Shown here piece by piece: positions 1-8,049 of a stretch of 64,000 nucleotides of DNA. The notes under the pieces are model-generated. The model searched no databases, was not told the DNA's origin, and saw only the letters and a program-made list of their open reading frames with translations. Made by a program: the position numbers and the translations under genes. The stretch comes from Acidobacteriota bacterium (GTDB lineage Bacteria; Acidobacteriota; Terriglobia; UBA7540). Numbering within the stretch: the first letter of the stretch is position 1; the number at the start of each line of letters is the position of its first letter. The stretch spans positions 26,439 through 90,438 of the forward strand of contig JAKAWG010000011.1 in NCBI GenBank assembly GCA_021817045.1, read 5' to 3'.

Positions 1-2
1 AT

Positions 3-1055
3 CTTTATATCTTCAAGTTCAAACCGGGCATTCAATTTAAATTGACGCGTGAGGAGCGCATGCGCAAGCCGATCACTTACAGCCAGGCCATGGCTCTCGC
101 CCGGGAATGTCCTGACATTCGGCAAGTCGCAGTTGAAACGGTCAATTGGGGCGGGACTCCGCCGGTGATGAAGTACAGAGGCCAGCAGATGGTAGACGGC
201 TGGCTTCAGGGTGTTACCCCCAATGACTTTGAGATTAGTAATGCCGACCTCGCTGAAGGCCGCTTTTTTACCGATGTCGACAACTGGCACCGCCGCAACG
301 TGGCCGTAATCGGCTCCGATGTGGTCAAGATGTTTTTTCTGCACGAAGATCCAGTTGGGAAAACGCTGATGGTGGGCGGTAACAACTTTGAGGTGATCGG
401 CGCGCTTGAGCCGCGAAAGGGAGTTTTCGGAGACAGCGGCAGCAATCGTGGAGTCGAGATTCCTTATCAAACCTACATGGACCTTTATCCGGCCACGAAA
501 GAGAATTTCGTTCTTGCGCAGGCTTACCCGGGAAGAAGAGATCAGGCGATGGATGAGGCAACAGGCGTCCTCAGGCGCCTGCGCGGAGACAAGCCGTGGC
601 AGCCCGATAGCTTCGGCATCTCGACGGCGGATTCTTTTATCCAGCAATTCAATGCAATCATCGGAACAACCGCGCTGGCGATGATTGTGCTTTCCTCGAT
701 CGGCCTCCTTGTCGGGGGAATTGGCGTGATGAACATCATGTTGGTGTCCGTCACCGAGCGTACGCGGGAGATCGGAGTGCGCAAAGCCATCGGCGCGCGC
801 CGCAGCGACATCACCTGGCAATTTCTTCTCGAGGCCATGACGCTGACCGGCGCGGGCGGCATTGCTGGTATCATTCTCGGCTGGACTGCAAGTGGCGCGA
901 TCCGCTCGTTTTTTCCGAACCTTCCGTCCAGCGTACCGCTTTGGTCTGCGCTGGCAGGCTTTATAGTCTCCGTCAGCGTGGGCTTGTTCTTTGGGCTGTG
1001 GCCCGCCATGAAAGCCGCGCGACTCGATCCGATCGCGGCGCTGCGCTACGAGTGA
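3..1055 (+). CDS. MacB/FtsX-type ABC transporter permease, C-terminal part
   Basis: Inner-membrane permease subunit of a MacB-like ABC exporter. The reading frame is open to the left edge (codons from base 3), so the true start and first membrane helix lie outside the window; the TTG at 42 is only an internal codon. Visible are the periplasmic MacB_PCD-like region (about residues 1-200) followed by the FtsX domain with three hydrophobic segments. The first begins near TTALAMIVLSSIGLLVGGIG and is followed by the conserved TERTREIGVRKAIGAR loop. The protein ends in LDPIAALRYE, the classical terminus of this family. The matching ATPase would be expected upstream. The substrate cannot be told; acidobacteria carry many paralogues. 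Confidence 0.9.
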   Translation, partial: LYIFKFKPGIQFKLTREERMRKPITYSQAMALARECPDIRQVAVETVNWGGTPPVMKYRGQQMVDGWLQGVTPNDFEISNADLAEGRFFTDVDNWHRRNVAVIGSDVVKMFFLHEDPVGKTLMVGGNNFEVIGALEPRKGVFGDSGSNRGVEIPYQTYMDLYPATKENFVLAQAYPGRRDQAMDEATGVLRRLRGDKPWQPDSFGISTADSFIQQFNAIIGTTALAMIVLSSIGLLVGGIGVMNIMLVSVTERTREIGVRKAIGARRSDITWQFLLEAMTLTGAGGIAGIILGWTASGAIRSFFPNLPSSVPLWSALAGFIVSVSVGLFFGLWPAMKAARLDPIAALRYE

Positions 1056-1145
1056 AAAGGGCAGTGGTTAGGGAAGAAGAACAACTCGCTTCGCGCGAAC
1101 TCTTCTTCACTAGCCACGAATCACTAACCACACATCACTGCCTTT

Positions 1146-2117
1146 ATGGAGAAAGGCGAAAGTCTCATCTCGATTGCGATCACTGCGCTCCTGGTGCTGG
1201 TGGCGCTCGCCGTGCAGCGGCGGTGGAGTAGTGCCACATTCAAAAACATGGCGGCCTCCGCCGAAACGTTTGTCTTGACCACGGCTGGGTTAAGGGGCCA
1301 GATTCCGAGTATTGCGGGTTTTGAAAAGGTCAGGACTTTTTACCTGGGCCGTTACCGGGCTGCGCTGTACCGAAAAGCGCCTGCGCCGCTCGTCTTTGCC
1401 TCCTACCGTTTTGTTATTTACGACCTCACGGGCAAGCCTATTTTCAAAGTGAACACCCTTGAAGCCACCACCACACCCTGGACAACGCTGTATGATTTTG
1501 CGGGGCGTCACGGCCGGCCGGATCTGAAGCGTCCTGGAGGGCCCCTCTACAGTCGCGACCTCACGGTTGACGGGAAGCCGGACGCCATCCTTGGCCAGTA
1601 TTCGGGTGGGGACCACTGCTGTACGACGGCAACCGTTATCGAACTCGACAAGACCTCCGTGAAAATTGTGGGACAGATCGGCAACCTCGACGGCTTGCCA
1701 TTTGAAGGGTTGGATCTCGTGAGGTTGGATCGCAGGCCTGGCTATCAGTTCGTGGCTCACCGGCCCTACCGCACCGTCTGCGGCCAACACGTGGATGATG
1801 CGGACGTGCTCGCCGTCTACGCCTGGCAAAACGGGAAGTTTACCGACCAGACGGCCAGCTTCCACGCCTATCTTAACCGGGTCTTGCAGCGAAATCTCGC
1901 CCTCTGGCGCCGCGAGAAGTCTCGCTCCTTGCACCTATTACAAACGCTCGCAACAAACTACGCGGAAATCGGACAGCCGGATACTGGCCGCCAGTTTTTT
2001 GAGCAGAACCTGCCGCTCTTCTCCGACACGCTTAGAACCTACGGTGTTGACCAGCGCGCCTGTCAGGCTGACCTAGCCGAACTGGTGCAAAGCGTCGCTC
2101 TCACGCCAAGCCAGTGA
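1146..2117 (+). CDS. Membrane-anchored protein of unknown function
   Basis: Unrecognised 323-residue protein. It begins with a single hydrophobic segment (about residues 8-24, ISIAITALLVLVALAVQ) preceded by few charges, so it is probably a signal anchor with the rest outside the cytoplasm. The body contains a Cys pair in GGDHCCTTATVIEL and a lone Cys in YRTVCGQHVDDAD; the C-terminal 80 residues look helical and TPR-like (LLQTLATNYAEIGQPDTGRQ). The ATG at 1146 is 90 bases after the permease stop on the same strand, so co-transcription is possible but not shown. The frame is long and its codon use resembles its neighbours, which supports a real gene. Confidence 0.7.
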   Translation: MEKGESLISIAITALLVLVALAVQRRWSSATFKNMAASAETFVLTTAGLRGQIPSIAGFEKVRTFYLGRYRAALYRKAPAPLVFASYRFVIYDLTGKPIFKVNTLEATTTPWTTLYDFAGRHGRPDLKRPGGPLYSRDLTVDGKPDAILGQYSGGDHCCTTATVIELDKTSVKIVGQIGNLDGLPFEGLDLVRLDRRPGYQFVAHRPYRTVCGQHVDDADVLAVYAWQNGKFTDQTASFHAYLNRVLQRNLALWRREKSRSLHLLQTLATNYAEIGQPDTGRQFFEQNLPLFSDTLRTYGVDQRACQADLAELVQSVALTPSQ

Positions 2118-2160
2118 AGCCTTGTCCTGATGCACAGCCCCAAATCTTAACCTAGTGCGG

Positions 2161-3663
2161 TCAAGCGCCGGGCGATGAATTCAGGGTGGTGAGCAGGTGG
2201 ACGAGCGTGGGAACGGGGTGGCCGGTGGGGCCTTTAGCGAGGAACGGCTTCTCGTCGTAATTCCAGCGGGTTCCAGCGATGTCCAAGTGAACCCAAGGCG
2301 TGTCGCCCGCAAATTCTCCTACAAACATGGCTGCGGTAATCGCTCCGCCGTACCGGCCGCCCGTATTGGCAATGTCGGCGATCGAGCTCTTATAGAGGTC
2401 GCGGTACTCATCGTCCACGGGCAACTCCCACATGCGCTCGCCAGCAGCTGCGGCGCTTGCGAGTACGCGCCGGACCCACTCCTTGTCGTAACCGAAGACT
2501 CCGGTCGTGATGTCGCCGAGCGCGATGGTGACGGCCCCGGTTAGGGTGGCCGCGTCGATCAGCACGGTGGCTCCTTGCAGCTTGGCATAGTGCAAGGCAT
2601 CGGCAAGGACGAGCCGGCCCTCCGCGTCCGTATTCAAAATCTCGATGGTTTTTCCGGACATGGCCGTAATGACGTCGCCGGGCTTGAACGCGCGGCCGCC
2701 GGGCATGTTCTCGGTTGCGGGAACCACGGCGATCACGCGCACGTTCGGTTTGATCTGCCCGAGCGCGCGCATCACGCCCAGCATGGCCGCGCCTCCGGCC
2801 ATATCCGTCTTCATTTCATCCATGCTTTGGGATGGCTTGATGGAAATGCCGCCCGTATCAAACGTGATGCCCTTGCCCACGAGGCCGATGACGGGTAAAG
2901 GCGGTGCCCCGGGCGGCGAATACTTCACAACAATCAGGCGCGGCGGTTCGTTTGAGCCCTGAGCCACCGCCCAAAAGGCGTTCATCTTGAGGCGGCGGAT
3001 TTCTTCCGGGCCGTATACCTCGAAATCGAGGTCAAATTCGCGCGCGCAGCTTTCAGCTCGCTCGGCAAGTACGGTCGGCGTCATCAGGTTAGAGGGTTCA
3101 TTTACAAGATCGCGGGTAAAGTTTTGAGCTTCGGCGATGATGCGGCCTCGCCGGACGGATTCAGTTTCCGCGGCACGTGGACGCAGTGTGCCCGCAAGGA
3201 GGTCGAATTGGTCTAGGCGCTTTTCCGGGTTCCGGTCGGAACGATACTTGTCCGCGTCATAGTCAGCTACGAGCGCGCCCTGGGCAATCTTTTGGAGGCT
3301 TTCCGGTGCCGCGCTAGCACCGTGAAGCACCCAAGTGACCCTCTTAATCCCGCGGGCGCGAGCAAAGCGCGCCGCCGTTCCCGCGAGACGGATCCAGTGC
3401 GCCACCCCGAACTTCTCCTGCTTGCCCGCTCCAATCACAAGCAGCCGCTCGGCGGCAAGTCCTTCGGGCCTGTGAACGAGCGTACACTCATAAGCCTTGC
3501 CGGTTAGTTCGCCGCTCGACTGCAAGTTTTCCAACAGCGCTCGGGTGGGCGCAGGCAGAATCTCTGCCGTGCCGCTCGTGGCCGGGCTGCCTTCGAAGCT
3601 GTAGACGGCCAGAGTTGGTGTTTGAACTTGATCGATGGGATCCTCTACAAATTGAATATCCAA
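2161..3663 (-). CDS. pepA: Leucyl aminopeptidase (M17 family)
   Basis: Cytosolic zinc/manganese aminopeptidase that removes N-terminal residues during peptide turnover. The 500-residue length matches the family. The N-terminal macro-like domain covers about residues 1-165 and the catalytic domain the rest. The signature NTDAEGRLVLADAL is intact, as are the metal/active-site segments KGITFDTGGISIKP and DMAGGAAMLG. The start is a TTG at 3663, chosen because AAGGAG lies 10 bases upstream on the same strand and no in-frame ATG precedes the conserved sequence. It ends 43 bases from the convergent gene to the left. It appears to be a single-gene unit. Confidence 0.95.
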   Translation of the reverse strand: MDIQFVEDPIDQVQTPTLAVYSFEGSPATSGTAEILPAPTRALLENLQSSGELTGKAYECTLVHRPEGLAAERLLVIGAGKQEKFGVAHWIRLAGTAARFARARGIKRVTWVLHGASAAPESLQKIAQGALVADYDADKYRSDRNPEKRLDQFDLLAGTLRPRAAETESVRRGRIIAEAQNFTRDLVNEPSNLMTPTVLAERAESCAREFDLDFEVYGPEEIRRLKMNAFWAVAQGSNEPPRLIVVKYSPPGAPPLPVIGLVGKGITFDTGGISIKPSQSMDEMKTDMAGGAAMLGVMRALGQIKPNVRVIAVVPATENMPGGRAFKPGDVITAMSGKTIEILNTDAEGRLVLADALHYAKLQGATVLIDAATLTGAVTIALGDITTGVFGYDKEWVRRVLASAAAAGERMWELPVDDEYRDLYKSSIADIANTGGRYGGAITAAMFVGEFAGDTPWVHLDIAGTRWNYDEKPFLAKGPTGHPVPTLVHLLTTLNSSPGA

Positions 3664-3685
3664 AGTGGTGTCACTCCTTTTACCG

Positions 3686-3783
3686 GTCAGCTTTCAGCAA
3701 TCAGCACCTCGAGCGAACTCATGGATGACGTTCCGCGCTGAGCCCGTGCTTGCTGAGTGCTGGTCGCTGATTACTGAAAGCTT
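3686..3783. repeat. Inverted repeat of the TCAGCTTTCAG type
   Basis: Between pepA and smpB the arm GTCAGCTTTCAGCAATCAGC (3686-3705) is answered by an inverted arm GCTGATTACTGAAAGCTT (3766-3783), with about 60 bases between. It has no T-run, so it is better read as a dispersed intergenic repeat than as a terminator. The right arm ends next to the smpB stop. Confidence 0.6.
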
Positions 3784-3786
3784 CTT

Positions 3787-4263
3787 CTATGAATGGTTTC
3801 TCCGGTGCTCTCGAATGTCCTGCGCGGTTTCCCGGTCGATAGTGCGGCGGCGAAGGGTCTCGCGGCGGTCGAACACCGTCTTCCCCTTGGCGAGCGCGAT
3901 CTCGCACTTAATCATATTGTTTTTGACGTAGAAGCGCAAAGGAATCAGCGTAAGCCCCCGTTCCGCCGTCCGTCCCATCAGCTTGTTGATCTCTTGGCGG
4001 TGGAGCAGCAGCCGCCGTTCGCGCAGCGAGTCGAGATTCATATAACTTCCCGCCGCATATGCGCCGATGTGGCAATCGACCAACCACACTTCGCCGCGAC
4101 GCACCACGGCATAAGCGTCCTTCAGGGATGCGCGCCCCTCACGGATGGATTTCACCTCCGTGCCCGTGAGCTCGATGCCCGCCTCAAACTTTTCGAAAAA
4201 GTGATAAAAGTGCGGGGCTTGCCGGTTTACCGCGAGATTTCTCTGCTCTTTGTCCGATTTCGC
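3787..4263 (-). CDS. smpB: SsrA-binding protein SmpB
   Basis: RNA-binding partner of tmRNA in trans-translation; it delivers alanyl-tmRNA to stalled ribosomes. 158 residues from the chosen ATG at 4263, which gives the usual N-terminus MAKSDKEQRNLAVNRQAP and has AGGTGG about 11 bases upstream. An in-frame ATG at 4296 would add 11 atypical residues. Recognisable segments are the OB-fold start FYHFFEKFEAGIELTGTEVK, the VKSIREGRASLKDAY loop, HRQEINKLMGRTAERGLT and the basic C-terminal tail RRETLRRRTIDRETAQDIRE. The ssrA gene itself is not in the window. Confidence 0.96.
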   Translation of the reverse strand, partial: AKSDKEQRNLAVNRQAPHFYHFFEKFEAGIELTGTEVKSIREGRASLKDAYAVVRRGEVWLVDCHIGAYAAGSYMNLDSLRERRLLLHRQEINKLMGRTAERGLTLIPLRFYVKNNMIKCEIALAKGKTVFDRRETLRRRTIDRETAQDIREHRRNHS

Positions 4264-4317
4264 CATGAGTGTCACACCCACCTGGTGCCCGCCCATCCAT
4301 GATGGAAAACACCGTTC

Positions 4318-4380
4318 CTGTCACCCCCGCAAAAGCGGGGTCCAGCTTTCTGGATTCCTCCTTCCGAGGGAATGGCCAGT
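4318..4380. repeat. Dispersed palindromic repeat, CCCCGC-aaaa-GCGGGG type
   Basis: A hairpin CCCCGC/GCGGGG (4325-4330 and 4335-4340) is followed by TCCAG, a short spacer and CTGGATTCC with a degenerate second stem up to GGGAATGGCCAG. The layout is the same as the repeat at 9667-9737, so these are two members of one family. Confidence 0.6.
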
Positions 4381-4547
4381 GATGGTGATTTTCGACGCAG
4401 CCCGTACGATCCCGTTCAATGCAAGTGCTCTATTTTAGCAGGAGGCGCGCACGGCGTAACCTCGGAACGAGATGTTCGTCAAAACGCGCGTTTACCGGTA
4501 GAATAAGGCCCTGCGCGTCGCGCACTTCAGCATTCAAGGAGGATGGC

Positions 4548-4868
4548 ATGGAACGGGTGTGCTTTCTACTGAAAGTGAAATCGGACAAGTTAGAGGAATA
4601 CAAGAAGCGGCACCAGGCGGTGTGGCCGGAAATGCTGCAGGCCTTGAGTGAAACAGGTTGGCGGAACTATTCACTCTATCTGCGCGAGGACGGATTGCTT
4701 ATCGGCTACTTTGAAACGCCTAGCTTCGATCAGGCGCTTGCCGGCATGGCAAAACGCGAGGTCAACGCGCGCTGGCAGCGCGACATGGCGCCACTGTTTG
4801 AAAATCTGGGCGGCAAACATCCGGACGAAGGATTTCTGCGCCTTGAAGAAGTGTTTCACCTCGATTAA
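4548..4868 (+). CDS. rhaM: L-rhamnose mutarotase
   Basis: Interconverts alpha- and beta-L-rhamnopyranose ahead of the isomerase; a small cytosolic ferredoxin-fold dimer. 106 residues, as in E. coli RhaM. The family pattern is clear: the N-terminal strand RVCFLLKVK, the KRHQAVWPEM segment with the conserved His and Trp, GWRNYSLYL, then a C-terminal LEEVFHLD. The ATG at 4548 is preceded by AAGGAGG at 4536-4542, which settles the start. It is on the strand opposite rhaI and rhaB, separated from them by toxin-antitoxin and aldolase debris, so it is transcribed on its own. Confidence 0.93.
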   Translation: MERVCFLLKVKSDKLEEYKKRHQAVWPEMLQALSETGWRNYSLYLREDGLLIGYFETPSFDQALAGMAKREVNARWQRDMAPLFENLGGKHPDEGFLRLEEVFHLD

Positions 4869-4942
4869 ATTGTCGCCGCGAAAATTGCGATACCCGATGA
4901 GCGCTCACATGGTAAACTGGTGCCAAGCTTGGTGAGCAAGTC

Positions 4943-5389
4943 ATGACGCTCGAAGACTACAAGACTATTTTGTACCGTCAGGAAGACGGCTCTTGGGTCG
5001 CGGAAGTGCCTGCTATCCCTGGCTGTTACGGTCTCATGGCTACCCGCGAAGCGGCGCTGGACGAACTCTCGAACGTCTTTCGAGTGCTTGCAGAAGAGTA
5101 CGCCGAAAACGGTGTTGCGCTGCCCGCAGACACCACTAAAATCGTCCATGCCGAGCGCCACGGCGCCTGGGCTTTAGGAAGACACGCGGCAAACAAGGAG
5201 CCACCAGCTCTGGAATCATTCCGACGGTCGTGCTGTAACCATTCCACTTCATGGTGGCCGCGAGATCGGCCCGCCCCTGTTTTTCAAGATCCTTCGACAA
5301 TTAGCGTTGAGTCCCGAGGAGTTTCAGAGGTTGAAGTGAGCCATCAAACGGGCGCAGGGTTCTTAACCGGGCCTTGTCACTTATACTAG
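4943..5389 (+). CDS. HicB-like antitoxin with lost stop, part of a decayed module
   Basis: The first ~70 residues are a HicB_like domain: MTLEDYKTILYRQEDGSW, EVPAIPGCYGLMATREAALD and the terminal LPADTTKIVHA. In intact modules the frame stops right here and hicA begins. In this copy the frame runs on for about 75 residues of low-quality sequence that is actually out-of-frame hicA DNA (see 5148-5339). The gene is therefore probably non-functional or makes an aberrantly long antitoxin. No HTH DNA-binding domain is seen. Confidence 0.65.
   Translation: MTLEDYKTILYRQEDGSWVAEVPAIPGCYGLMATREAALDELSNVFRVLAEEYAENGVALPADTTKIVHAERHGAWALGRHAANKEPPALESFRRSCCNHSTSWWPRDRPAPVFQDPSTISVESRGVSEVEVSHQTGAGFLTGPCHLY
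5148..5339 (+). pseudogene. HicA-like mRNA interferase toxin remnant
   Basis: Reading the DNA after the HicB domain in different frames recovers a HicA protein in pieces: GFRKTRGKQGA in one frame, then LWNHSDGRAVTIPLHGG, EIGPPLFFKILRQLALS and PEEFQRLK with a stop at 5337-5339 in another. The N-terminal ~10-15 residues expected before GFRK are missing and there is at least one frameshift before HQLWNH. The catalytic His normally found in the G-S-H motif sits exactly at the shift. The family is known as a dsRBD-like mRNA interferase; this copy cannot make it. Confidence 0.75.
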
Positions 5390-6035
5390 CCTGTACCCCT
5401 ATCGCAAAAACGCTTCGACCAGTCCGCCATCAACTGACTGGTGGTGCAACGCGTGCGGTTGCTGGTGAGAAAAATAATCGCCTGAGCGCAGTCTTTCGGG
5501 TCGATGGACTGGCGGGTAAGGCTCCCTTCAGCGTAAAAGGCGGCCAGTATATCCCGCAACGCATCCACCGGGTCTTCCGGGCGAAAAATAATGTCATACT
5601 GTTCGAGCGACGAGATGATACGTTCGCGCGGAAACATGGCCGAGCCTTTAACGACCGTTGCCGGAGAAGCGCCGTTCACCCGCACTTTAGGGGCGAAAGA
5701 AATCGCCAGCTCCCGCACCAGGTGACTGACCGCCGCTTTGCTCACATCGAAGGCCTCGCTGCCGCTCTTTGGGACGACAGCGTTTGCAGAACTCGTGAGG
5801 ACGATGGCGCCGGACAGATCCTAGCTTGAGAAGATTTCTCGTGCCTCCGAAGCGAGGACGAAGTTCCCGGTAAGATTCACCTCCACCGTGAGGCGCCACT
5901 GGTCGTCGCTGTCGTAATGCATAGATCGGCGCCCAAAAGGTTCGAACGGTAGCGAAGCAACTCAGGTTCGTCGAGTTGCGCCGCCTTTTCGTCCCAAAGA
6001 TCGTTCAAATAACGCAGTCTACCTTGGCCTGTCAC
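5386..6035 (-). pseudogene. Remnant of bifunctional rhamnulose-1-phosphate aldolase / L-lactaldehyde dehydrogenase
   Basis: From a GTG at 6035 the minus strand reads ...LNDLWDEKAAQ and ELLRYRSNLLGADLCIT, the N-terminus of the long (about 690-residue) aldolase/SDR fusion. After only ~40 codons, near 5905-5925, it jumps in another frame into the C-terminal SDR half: DDQWRLTVEVNLTGNFVLAS, an in-frame TAG, then LSGAIVLTSSANAVVPKSGS, VSKAAVSHLVRELAISFAP and RVNGASPATVVKGSAMFPRE. So a roughly 1.3-kb internal deletion, a frame change and a nonsense codon are all present. The C-terminus after 5450 also departs from the family. It lies downstream of rhaI, where the intact gene normally sits. No function is expected. 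Confidence 0.85.
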
Positions 6036-6093
6036 GTGTGAATTCCTAAAAAGCCAGCTGATTCATTCAATCCGCGCATGGAGGGTCCCGCCT

Positions 6094-6487
6094 GTCATTC
6101 TGAGCGAAGCGAAGAATCCCCGTATTGACTGTTTATCCCTACGCGAACCAGCCGTGGCTTAAGTCCTTCCATGTCGGATTTGGGGAGAGGATCAATGCAA
6201 TTTTCTTCGTACCCAGCCAGCCCTTGATTTGCTTCTCCCGCAGGATTGCGCCCCGAACATCACTGAACGTCTCAGAGTACACTAAGCGATGAATGCTGTA
6301 TTGCTTGTGAAACCGGGAACCAGTTTGTGCTTGTGCTCGAACACTCACCTTTGCAGGTTATTGGTCACTCCTGTGTACAGCGTTCTGAATTTACCGGCCA
6401 TAATGTAAACGTAGTAGGTGTGGGTTACCATGTCCGCCCCAAAACGCTAAGTTAAATACTGGGATTCTTCGCTTCGCTCGGAATGAC
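6094..6487. mobile_element. 394-bp inverted-repeat element carrying a dead GIY-YIG gene
   Basis: The ends are GTCATTCTGAGCGAAGCGAA plus GAATCCC (6094-6120) and its reverse complement at 6461-6487, 26 of 27 positions identical (one C/T difference). Between them lies a single GIY-YIG pseudogene. Repeats of the GTCATTCTGAGCGAAGCGAA kind are known to be scattered in bacterial intergenic DNA; here they frame a nuclease remnant as terminal repeats would. Target duplications were not identified. Confidence 0.65.
6139..6431 (-). pseudogene. GIY-YIG endonuclease-like protein, broken
   Basis: From ATG at 6431 the frame reads MVTHTYYVYIMAGKFRTLYT, GVTNNLQR, then an in-frame TGA, then VFEHKHKLVPGFT. A one-base shift leads to KQYSIHRLVYSETFSDVRGA, ILREKQIKGWLGTKKIALI and NPTWKDLSHGWFA. 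This is the small single-domain GIY-YIG family (UPF0213/YhbQ type, about 90 residues): YYVYIM and LYTGVTNN are the two GIY-YIG strands and REKQIKGW contains the usual Glu. The stop (probably CGA to TGA) and the shift make it non-functional. Confidence 0.85.
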
Positions 6488-6670
6488 GGCATAGCAACTC
6501 CTGCTGACCCGAGAGCACGTCGTAACCTCTCGTATTATGACCCGCAAGTTGCGCATCGAACCCGCGCATCAGGAGCTCCCCATCACGAAGTATTCGCCGG
6601 CATTACCGGTCGGGATTCCGAACCTTCGCTTGCGGACTTGCTTCATGGAGCCCCCTCCTGAATGAATCCT

Positions 6671-7855
6671 CTATGCGTAGGTGCCGCCGGCAACGGCGCG
6701 GCCCGCACGCTCGCGGCCAATCCGCTCCATGTAACCGCTGGCGCGGAACGCAGACAGCGGATCTTCGTGCAACTTGTGCGCACGCCGCCACTCGCGTATT
6801 GCGGGTCGAACGTCCGTATCGAAAGCGTCGCGGAAGATCGATTCGGCATCAACCAACCGCTGTTCCTGCTGCGCCTTGGCGAGTTCTTCGAAGCGTAGAA
6901 GCGACGCCTTGCCGTTAATCTCCTGCGCGATGGCGGCCGTCTGAATCATCTCTTCGATCTTGTTCTTCAGGTTATGACTCTGATCGATCATGTAGGCAAT
7001 GTCCGCCTTCTTGCCGGTCTCCCACTCGAAAAGGCGGATTTCAGCAAAAATACGGAAGACCTGATAAGGGTCGATGGAGCCCAACGTCAGGTCGTCATCG
7101 GCGTAGCGGCGGTCATTGAAGTGAAAACCACCCAGCATATCTTCCGAAAGCAGCCACGCGACGATCTGCTCGATGTTCTCCGCCAAGTAGTGGTGGCCCG
7201 TATCCACCAGCACGCGCGCTTGTGGCCCGGCGGCCTTCGAATAAATATAGGACATTCCCCAATCGGCAATGTCCGTGTGATAGAACGCCGGCTCAAAAGG
7301 CTTGTATTCGACCAGCAGGCGCTGGTTGGGTGCGAGCGCGTCATGAGATTTCTTCAGCCCCTCTGCCATCCACGCCTTGCGATGGCGGATGTTGGTCGTG
7401 CCGGGGTAGCAGGAACCATCGGCAAACCACAGCGAAATGTCGCGGCTGCCAAGCTCCTTCGCAATCTTAATCGAGTCGAGAATATGGTCCAGAGCCGCTT
7501 TCCTAGCCGCCGGCTGCTCGTTCGAGAGTGAGCCGTGCTTGTAAATCTGATCTTGAAACAGGGTGGGATTGATGGCTCCGGCGCGAATGCCATATTTCTT
7601 TTCGAGCGCCTTGATATTTGATGTGGGCGAGCCCGGCGGACAATCCCAAAGCACGTGCAGGGCGAGCGTTGGACAGCAGCCGGTCACAGCATGAACCTGC
7701 CCGGCGTCGGCAAATTTCTCTTCGACGGAGCGGGCGGCAAACGGTTGAATAAACTTTCCGAATCGCGTTCCAGTATCCGAAAAGGCCCAGGAAGGCATCT
7801 CAATTTGAAATGCGTCCAGCGCAGCTAACACCTTCTCTTCGACTTGGCTCTTCAT
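6671..7855 (-). CDS. rhaI: L-rhamnose isomerase (RhaI type)
   Basis: Metal-dependent aldose-ketose isomerase converting L-rhamnose to L-rhamnulose in the cytosol. 394 residues, close to the P. stutzeri/Bacillus RhaI type and unlike E. coli RhaA in sequence. The xylose-isomerase-like TIM barrel has candidate metal ligands in LLVEYKPFEPAFYHTD, RVLVDTGHHYLAENIEQ, GGFHFNDRRYADDDL and the acidic DPYQVF segment. The N-terminal SWAFSDTGTRFGKF and HVLWDCPPG are characteristic. ATG at 7855. It lies downstream of rhaB on the same strand across a 194-base gap, and upstream of the dead aldolase; a shared transcript is likely. Confidence 0.93.
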   Translation of the reverse strand: MKSQVEEKVLAALDAFQIEMPSWAFSDTGTRFGKFIQPFAARSVEEKFADAGQVHAVTGCCPTLALHVLWDCPPGSPTSNIKALEKKYGIRAGAINPTLFQDQIYKHGSLSNEQPAARKAALDHILDSIKIAKELGSRDISLWFADGSCYPGTTNIRHRKAWMAEGLKKSHDALAPNQRLLVEYKPFEPAFYHTDIADWGMSYIYSKAAGPQARVLVDTGHHYLAENIEQIVAWLLSEDMLGGFHFNDRRYADDDLTLGSIDPYQVFRIFAEIRLFEWETGKKADIAYMIDQSHNLKNKIEEMIQTAAIAQEINGKASLLRFEELAKAQQEQRLVDAESIFRDAFDTDVRPAIREWRRAHKLHEDPLSAFRASGYMERIGRERAGRAVAGGTYA

Positions 7856-8049
7856 TGTGGCACCACCGTTAGAAAGATTAGAAATGTTGAAAACAAAGGC
7901 TTGCTAGGCTTCGTTCCGAAATTTTTGTTCGTCCTCACGGCTCCTCCGGGCGCGCGTTCCAACTCCAGCCTCCATGAGCACATCAGAGTACGCCGGGACA
8001 TTGGAGACAGATGAGATAAACGAGACAGTCTTTTATAGAGCGCGCCCTC

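Noticed and set aside
5386..5745. Stand-alone SDR gene
   Set aside because: It lacks the NAD-binding half and its sequence matches the C-terminal half of the aldolase/SDR fusion, so it is treated as part of the pseudogene.
6330..6360. In-frame TGA in the GIY-YIG gene as a possible selenocysteine codon, given selA in the window
   Set aside because: The position normally holds Arg (CGA to TGA is one step), a frameshift follows 40 bases later, and no SECIS-like hairpin is evident.
6570..6645. 25-codon frame on the minus strand with a good GGAGG site (MKQVRKRRFGIPTGNAGEYF...)
   Set aside because: Too short to recognise, not preceded by a promoter, and next to pseudogene debris; cannot be told from chance.
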